Shown here: one piece after another, positions 59,837 through 64,000 of the stretch
Layout of the letters: every line of letters starts with the position of its first letter
How positions within the stretch are numbered: the first letter of the stretch is position 1
Assembly: GCF_900102195.1 (NCBI RefSeq)
Contig: NZ_FNBE01000010.1
Span: 62,001 to 126,000 of the forward strand
Reading direction: 5' to 3'
Source of the DNA: Pseudonocardia oroxyli
GTDB taxonomy: Bacteria; Actinomycetota; Actinomycetes; Mycobacteriales; Pseudonocardiaceae
Length of the DNA stretch: 64,000 nucleotides
Program-made: the position numbers and the translations under genes
Notes under the pieces: generated by a model
Seen by the model: only the letters and a program-made list of their open reading frames with translations
The model's database searches: none
Told to the model about the DNA's origin: nothing

Positions 59837-61480
59837 TCACCAGCCCCGCGCAGCGAGCAAGGCCACGAGGTTGCGCTTCGCCCGGTGTCTGCGACGCAGC
59901 TCAACAAGGTAGTCGGCGAACCCATCCGTCTCGAACAGGGATTTCACCTCGACGAGCAATTCGACGGCCTCGGCGTAGGCGGAGTTGTTCTTTCGACCGA
60001 TCGCGGCGTCGATCTCTCGTTGGTACAGCGGGATCACCTCCTGCGGCCGCAGCTCCCGGCAGGCTCGAGCCAGCCGCATGACCGTCGAGCCCGAGCAGCC
60101 ACCCCGCTGTGCCTGCGCCCAGGCGCCGTCGGGGTCGCCCTCCCAGAGCAGCACCTCGACGAGCGGGGAGGCGTCTGCCGCCGGCTGCCAGCGGTACCGC
60201 GGAGGTTCGCGCTGGTCGACCTCGACGCGCAGGCGAGCGAACGCGTCGTCGCGTCGAGCCGCCCATGTGCCGGCTCGTCGGGCGTGCTCGGCGAGACGCT
60301 GGTAGTTGCCGACGGTCGGTGCTCGGTCGAGCACTCTCCCGAGCAGATCGGCGGCCGCAGCGCCGCGTCCGGCCCGGTGGTGCTCCTCCGCCGCGAGGTC
60401 GACGAGCCGTGCGTCGGTGAGACCATGGCTCTCCAGGCCACGCTCCGCCCACCGCAGCGCGTCGTCGTGGCGGTCCGCGCGCTGGAGCCGCTCCGCGATG
60501 CGCAGGTACTGATAGCCGGACGACAGGTCCCGGGCCATCGCCGCCACCTCGGCATCGACGTCACCGGTGAGGGCGGCGAGCGCCTCCAGCGTGCTCAGGA
60601 TCCGCCGACGAGCCGGATCGAAGCCGCCTGCCTGCTCGGGAAGAGCCGCCCAATCCCGCTCGACGAGCTCCCGGTAGAGGGCGAGCCCGGGCTCGCCGAG
60701 GAGATCCGCATAGCGGCTGACGGCGTCGTCGAACAGGCCGAGGTCACCGCCTGCCGACTCGCGGGAGTGGAGCCTCCTGGCCAGCTCACGGGGATCGGGA
60801 CGGATCGCCTCGCACGCCGCCAGGTGAAGGTCTGCCAGCCGGTCACGGAGTCCACCAAAGAGGCCGTCCGAATCGTCGACGTACTCGACGGCCCGCTCGG
60901 CACAGTCGCCGGCGTACTCGGTGAGCTCGAGGACCAAATCCGCACGGCCAGCGTCCAACAGAGCCGCCACCCGGTCGACGACGGCATCGACGGTCTGCAG
61001 GTGGCCGTACGCCTCGTCGTAGCGCACGTATCCGTGCGGAACGATCGCGTCGTACAGGATGCGCCGCAGGGACTCCGGCGCACCGGGGTCCGCCGCGGCG
61101 GCGGCGAGCCGGGTGTGGAGCATCTCGTCGCGGCCCGCGGCGTCCAGGAGCATGTCGATCAGCTCGTCGCGGCCCAGCGTCTCCAGGTAGGCCCGGGGGT
61201 CGGCAGCGGTGCCCGGCGAGCCCGCAGCCACGAGCGCGAGCGCCACGCAGTGCTTGCAGAAGGCACCGGTCACGCCGACCGGGCAGGAGCAGCGGAACTC
61301 GACGCCGTCCGGGCCGGAGGCCAACTCGACGGCGTAGGGCTCCGAACCGGTCACGGTGGCTCGAACCCCGTCGGCGACGTGCCTGACCGGTCCGACCGCA
61401 CCCTCGTCGGCGTAGTCGCGTCCACGCCGGACGGTGACCGGGTCGGCCAGCCGCTCGACCTCGGCGACGTCGATGCGCAT
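59837..61480 (-). CDS. SWIM zinc-finger protein with helical repeat region
   Basis: 547 residues. The SWIM motif CxCx(n)CxH is seen at about residue 65-80 in VEFRCSCPVGVTGAFCKHCV. The remaining 450 residues are helical, TPR-like pairs (YLRIAERLQRADRHDDALRW, EHHRAGRGAAAADLLGRVLD). SWIM domains bind DNA or proteins; this class of long actinobacterial SWIM proteins has no assigned role. The ATG overlaps the UPF0158 stop (TGATG), and that gene overlaps the pRiA4b-ORF3 gene, so it is the last of a coupled trio. Confidence 0.85.
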   Translation of the reverse strand: MRIDVAEVERLADPVTVRRGRDYADEGAVGPVRHVADGVRATVTGSEPYAVELASGPDGVEFRCSCPVGVTGAFCKHCVALALVAAGSPGTAADPRAYLETLGRDELIDMLLDAAGRDEMLHTRLAAAAADPGAPESLRRILYDAIVPHGYVRYDEAYGHLQTVDAVVDRVAALLDAGRADLVLELTEYAGDCAERAVEYVDDSDGLFGGLRDRLADLHLAACEAIRPDPRELARRLHSRESAGGDLGLFDDAVSRYADLLGEPGLALYRELVERDWAALPEQAGGFDPARRRILSTLEALAALTGDVDAEVAAMARDLSSGYQYLRIAERLQRADRHDDALRWAERGLESHGLTDARLVDLAAEEHHRAGRGAAAADLLGRVLDRAPTVGNYQRLAEHARRAGTWAARRDDAFARLRVEVDQREPPRYRWQPAADASPLVEVLLWEGDPDGAWAQAQRGGCSGSTVMRLARACRELRPQEVIPLYQREIDAAIGRKNNSAYAEAVELLVEVKSLFETDGFADYLVELRRRHRAKRNLVALLAARGW

Positions 61481-62177
61481 CAGCGGCTCGCCACCCGGAA
61501 CCCGAGGTCCGTGAGCCAGGCACGGGCTCGGCCGCGCTTGCGTTCGCCCACCCACTCGAACCAGCGGCTCAGGTCGTGCTCGGAAGTCCTGCGGAGTGTG
61601 TCGGCGAACCGCCGGAAGGCACCCCGACCGTGGATCGCGTCGTGCAGGCGCTCGGCGAGACGCGCATCGGCGATGGTGTCGATGAACTCGACCATGTCGC
61701 GGTCGCCGTCACGGGAGTCGCCGTCCGCCCAGCGGAAGCGGTCCTCGTCCTCGAAGTCTGGCGCGTCCACGTCCGCACCGTCCTCCGCGGCGTACTCGAT
61801 CGCCGAACGCGGCCACACCTCGCCCGTCCGCAGGTCGAGGGCACCTCCGGTGGTCAGCGGATCACCCTCGAGGATCTCGCTCAGCATCTCGAGATCCACC
61901 GGGAGCGGACGCAGCAGTGGCATCGGCCCGGTCCCAGCGAGCCCGTCGAGCCGCTCAGCGAGCTCGACATCGCCGATCCAGCCCGCGCACGCAACGCGGA
62001 ACCGCAGTCGGCGGCGAGCGTGGCTGCCCCGTCGACCCGCTGGGCGAGTGCTGTCGCCATCCCGTCCCCAATGAGCTGCCACAGCGGGAGCCGGTCCTCT
62101 GCGGCGAGGAGTTCGACGACCGCGGCGCCGTCGCCGCGGTCGACCGCGCCGCGGAGCTGCTGCACCCAGCCTGTCAT
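61480..62177 (-). pseudogene. UPF0158-family protein, single-base frameshift
   Basis: Frame one from ATG 62177 gives MTGWVQQLRGAVDRGDGAAV through DGMATALAQRVDGAATLAAD to GSALRAR. Frame two then supplies GWIGDVELAERLDGLAGTGP, LPVDLEMLSEILEGDPLTTG, RTGEVWPRSAIEYAAED and RGAFRRFADTLRR to FRVASR. Adding one G to the GGG at 61982-61984 restores one continuous protein of about 232 residues. Neighbours on both sides are intact and overlap its ends, so the break may be recent or an assembly error. Confidence 0.75.
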
Positions 62178-63310
62178 GGCTTCTCGGCGGCGAGCAGTAC
62201 CGCGAGTGCCGTCGCACGCGGCAGCAACGTACGGGCCGAGGGACCCGCCTCCCACGTGCGCCATCCTCCGCCGAGAAGATCGAGCGCGCGCAGCTCGGCG
62301 GACATCCAGCCCAAGGACGACTCGTGATCGTCGGCCGTCGCGGGACGCCCGCCGACACCCCACCCGTGGCCCATCAGCAGCACGACCCTGCGGACGAGCT
62401 CGTCCCGGGCGAGCGGGCCGGATGCGGCGAGGAGCGCAACCGCCGTCGTGGCCAGCATCTCCTCATACCCGCCCGGATCGAACCAGCGACGCAACCGCCG
62501 CACGACCTCCAGATCGTCGCGCGCGGCCCGGGTGGGACGCAGCACGCCGCGAGAGAGCCGGGCCGGCCCGACCTTACGCAGGATGTCGTGCAGCACCGCC
62601 AGCGCAGGCAGGTCCTCCTCGATCGACGCAGGCCGGCCCAGCGAGTACCACTCCGGACGCCGCTCCTGCACCGCCCGCACGACCACCCGCGGCAGTCGCC
62701 CACCCGGCGTCAGCTTCACCCCGCCCGCGAGGAGATCGAGGACGATCCGCACGCTCGCCGGGACCTCGCCCACCGTCTGCCGGACCAGCAGACTCGTCGC
62801 CTCCTGGTCGAAGACCGGAAGCTCACCCGCCCACTCCCGCAGGTGTTCGTACTCCTCGTGACCCGGGTCGGCGAGCACCTCGAGCATGTGCTCGTACCCG
62901 GGCGCGCCGCCGCAGTCCTCCGGCGGGCAGGCACCCTCGCCCTCCACGCAGCCCGGGACCTCATCGCCGACCCCGACGACCTCGACAGTGTGCTCCCAGC
63001 TGTCGCCGAAGTCGTAGTGGTACTCGAAGCGCTCCGGCATTTCCCTGAGCAGGACCGTCGCCTCGTCCTGCGGCTGGAGCTCGTCCTCCCAGTCGGGATC
63101 CGGCACGCCGTACCGCGTGCCGCCGACCTCGAACATGTGCAGGTGGCTGTCGGTCCACCCGAGCGCCACCTGCAGCAGATCGTGCAGCTCGGCCAGCGTG
63201 GAGGCGGCAGGCACGTCGACCACCCGCACGGCCCGTGGCTCGACGTCTCGCATGGTGATCCGCAGCCGGGTCGTCTGCACGACGGTCACGGTACCGATGC
63301 TCTCCAGCAC
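62174..63310 (-). CDS. Plasmid pRiA4b ORF-3-like protein
   Basis: 378 residues. The N-terminal 180 residues match the pRiA4b_Orf3 (TnpR-like passenger) domain: ASTLAELHDLLQVALGWTDS, HLHMFEVGGTRYG, FEYHYDFGDSWEHTVEVVG and CPPEDCGGAPGYEHMLEVLA. The C-terminal half (RRPEWYSLGRPASIEEDLPA onward) is a helical domain of unknown role. GTG start at 63310. Its stop overlaps the UPF0158 start (ATGA). Function unknown; such domains occur on plasmids, IS1096-type elements and chromosomes. Confidence 0.87.
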   Translation of the reverse strand: MLESIGTVTVVQTTRLRITMRDVEPRAVRVVDVPAASTLAELHDLLQVALGWTDSHLHMFEVGGTRYGVPDPDWEDELQPQDEATVLLREMPERFEYHYDFGDSWEHTVEVVGVGDEVPGCVEGEGACPPEDCGGAPGYEHMLEVLADPGHEEYEHLREWAGELPVFDQEATSLLVRQTVGEVPASVRIVLDLLAGGVKLTPGGRLPRVVVRAVQERRPEWYSLGRPASIEEDLPALAVLHDILRKVGPARLSRGVLRPTRAARDDLEVVRRLRRWFDPGGYEEMLATTAVALLAASGPLARDELVRRVVLLMGHGWGVGGRPATADDHESSLGWMSAELRALDLLGGGWRTWEAGPSARTLLPRATALAVLLAAEKP

Positions 63311-63573
63311 CCGAACCCACAGGAGGGACCCACGTGACCTGTCGCGGATGCCCCTCCGTCATCGGCATTACCGGCATGAGTGCCCATCACAGGACGGCCG
63401 GAACCCTGACCCGCCACCCATGCCCGCTCCTACCCCTGACGCGCACGATGATGAACGCACACCAAGAGAGGCCACGCCATGACGCCCTGACCTGCGACTA
63501 TACGACGAGGGGAGGCCACGCAGATCCTGTCGCAAAGAAGTGGATCCTCACCCAGGCGCCTGACCTGCGAAAA
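63311..63573. other. Gene-poor stretch
   Basis: No conserved reading frame between the pRiA4b-type gene and the tRNA-like scar. Promoter DNA for the leftward operon is expected near 63330. Nothing else recognised; the same is true of 63619-63821 on the far side of the scar. Confidence 0.4.
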
Positions 63574-63618
63574 TGGAGCCGCCTTGGGGAGTCGAAGCCT
63601 AGACCTACGCATTACGAG
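63574..63618 (-). other. 3' part of tRNA-Thr(CGU), likely attachment-site scar
   Basis: On the minus strand the 45 bases run from the anticodon loop CTCGTAA through TGCGTAGGTC and TTCGACTCCCCAAGGCGGC to CCA, as in the 3' half of actinobacterial tRNA-Thr with anticodon CGU. No 5' half follows: GCCGCCTT is absent and the T-stem has two mismatches (TAGGC against CCCCA). A tRNA 3' half from the anticodon loop to CCA is the usual core of tyrosine-integrase att sites. Not a functional tRNA. Confidence 0.5.
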
Positions 63619-63821
63619 GCAACCGCTGTGCGTCGCTCAGCGCTCTACCAGCACCGATCGCGCGTCTCACGGCTCTCGCGGCCCTGAGCTCGCAGGCGGA
63701 ACTAGGGGAGCCATGCCCCGAGCCATGCCCCGCCGGGCCCGCGAAAGGTGCGCCTCTGTCGACACACGGTTACCGCCTGACCGACGTCGAGGCCCGGCTG
63801 ACCGAACACGATCTGTCCCGC

Positions 63822-64000
63822 CTACAGCTCCGGCACCACTACCGTCTCGTCGGTCAGCAGTTCCTTCGCCTCGCCCTCCAGCCAGTCCATGAATGGCTTG
63901 GGTGGGCAGTGGACCAACCCGAGTCGGCCGCATGCCGTCCGCACCGAGATCTTCAGCGGCTGCCGGTCGATGACATCGTTGGTCACCAGGACAACCTGGC
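63822..64000 (-). CDS. C-terminal end of an unidentified protein (5' part beyond window)
   Basis: Open minus-strand frame from the right edge to a TAG at 63822-63824, about 59 codons: VVLVTNDVIDRQPLKISVRT, then ACGRLGLVHCPPKPFMDWLE and ELLTDETVVVPEL. Amino-acid make-up and codon use look coding. Two Cys and a CPP motif are visible. I do not recognise the family. Confidence 0.5.
   Translation of the reverse strand, partial: QVVLVTNDVIDRQPLKISVRTACGRLGLVHCPPKPFMDWLEGEAKELLTDETVVVPEL

Noticed and set aside
59402..62074. 890-codon plus-strand open frame
   Set aside because: Antisense to the SWIM and UPF0158 genes; no recognisable domain and composition typical of an antisense shadow.
63574..63665. 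Complete tRNA gene on the minus strand
   Set aside because: The 3' half is tRNA-Thr-like, but no 5' acceptor strand or proper anticodon stem can be formed upstream.
1..64000. CRISPR array, rRNA operon, plasmid origin
   Set aside because: No regularly spaced direct repeats, rRNA signatures, iteron clusters or replication genes were seen on reading through.

Overview
The window is very GC-rich DNA (roughly 70%) with GTG/TTG starts, ATGA stop-start overlaps, twin LacI/LysR/GntR/TetR regulators beside almost every catabolic operon, an ECF42 sigma factor and an F420-type (LLM) oxidoreductase. This points to a soil-type actinobacterium; Pseudonocardiales (Pseudonocardia-like) is my best guess, by inference only. 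No rRNA, complete tRNA or CRISPR array is visible, and no replication or core ribosomal gene, so this is accessory/catabolic chromosome.

Layout. 1-15 kb: a truncated NMT1-type ABC binding lipoprotein, a PaaI-like thioesterase with its GntR regulator, a PucR-type regulator, a small monooxygenase-fold protein, an ECF42/YciI/RibD-C operon, a TetR remnant, an EgtC-like glutamine amidotransferase, an LLM oxidoreductase, a ketopantoate-reductase-like protein divergent from a TetR regulator with paired operators, an acyl-CoA synthetase with a gutted MFS gene, a GAF-LuxR regulator and an AraC regulator. 15-16.4 kb: an aldo/keto reductase and an IS630 tail.

16.5-30.3 kb is the most coherent metabolic block. 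An ATGA-coupled operon carries a polyamine-type ABC importer (binding protein, ATPase, and a single-chain fused permease), a DUF1338/HglS 2-oxoadipate dioxygenase and an AmaB-like piperideine-6-carboxylate dehydrogenase. Beside it, under a GntR regulator, are an ornithine-cyclodeaminase-family protein and a Glu/Leu-type dehydrogenase, and then a YdiJ-like FAD/Fe-S dehydrogenase. Together these fit lysine or pipecolate -> 2-aminoadipate -> 2-oxoadipate -> D-2-hydroxyglutarate -> 2-oxoglutarate.

30.4-39.2 kb holds two convergent LysR genes and a catabolic cluster of unknown substrate: DAO-type flavoenzyme, enolase-superfamily enzyme, Baeyer-Villiger-like monooxygenase with an altered fingerprint, MetX-like hydrolase and an EthD-like protein, flanked by an AraC regulator. 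An ISL3 tail sits inside it. 39.4-40.1 kb is a wrecked tyrosine recombinase joined to an IS630 fragment.

40.5-55.7 kb is sugar metabolism: one ABC system whose double ATPase is fused to a permease, with a second permease, binding protein and LacI; then an FrcBCA-like importer, FrcK-like kinase, second LacI, and Zwf-Edd-Eda, giving a sugar-uptake plus Entner-Doudoroff cluster. 55.7-64 kb is a decaying region: a membrane protein, three genes each broken by a net -1 frameshift, an alpha/beta hydrolase with TetR, a coupled pRiA4b-ORF3/UPF0158/SWIM trio, a tRNA-Thr 3' copy that looks like an attachment scar, and the 3' end of an unidentified gene at the right edge.
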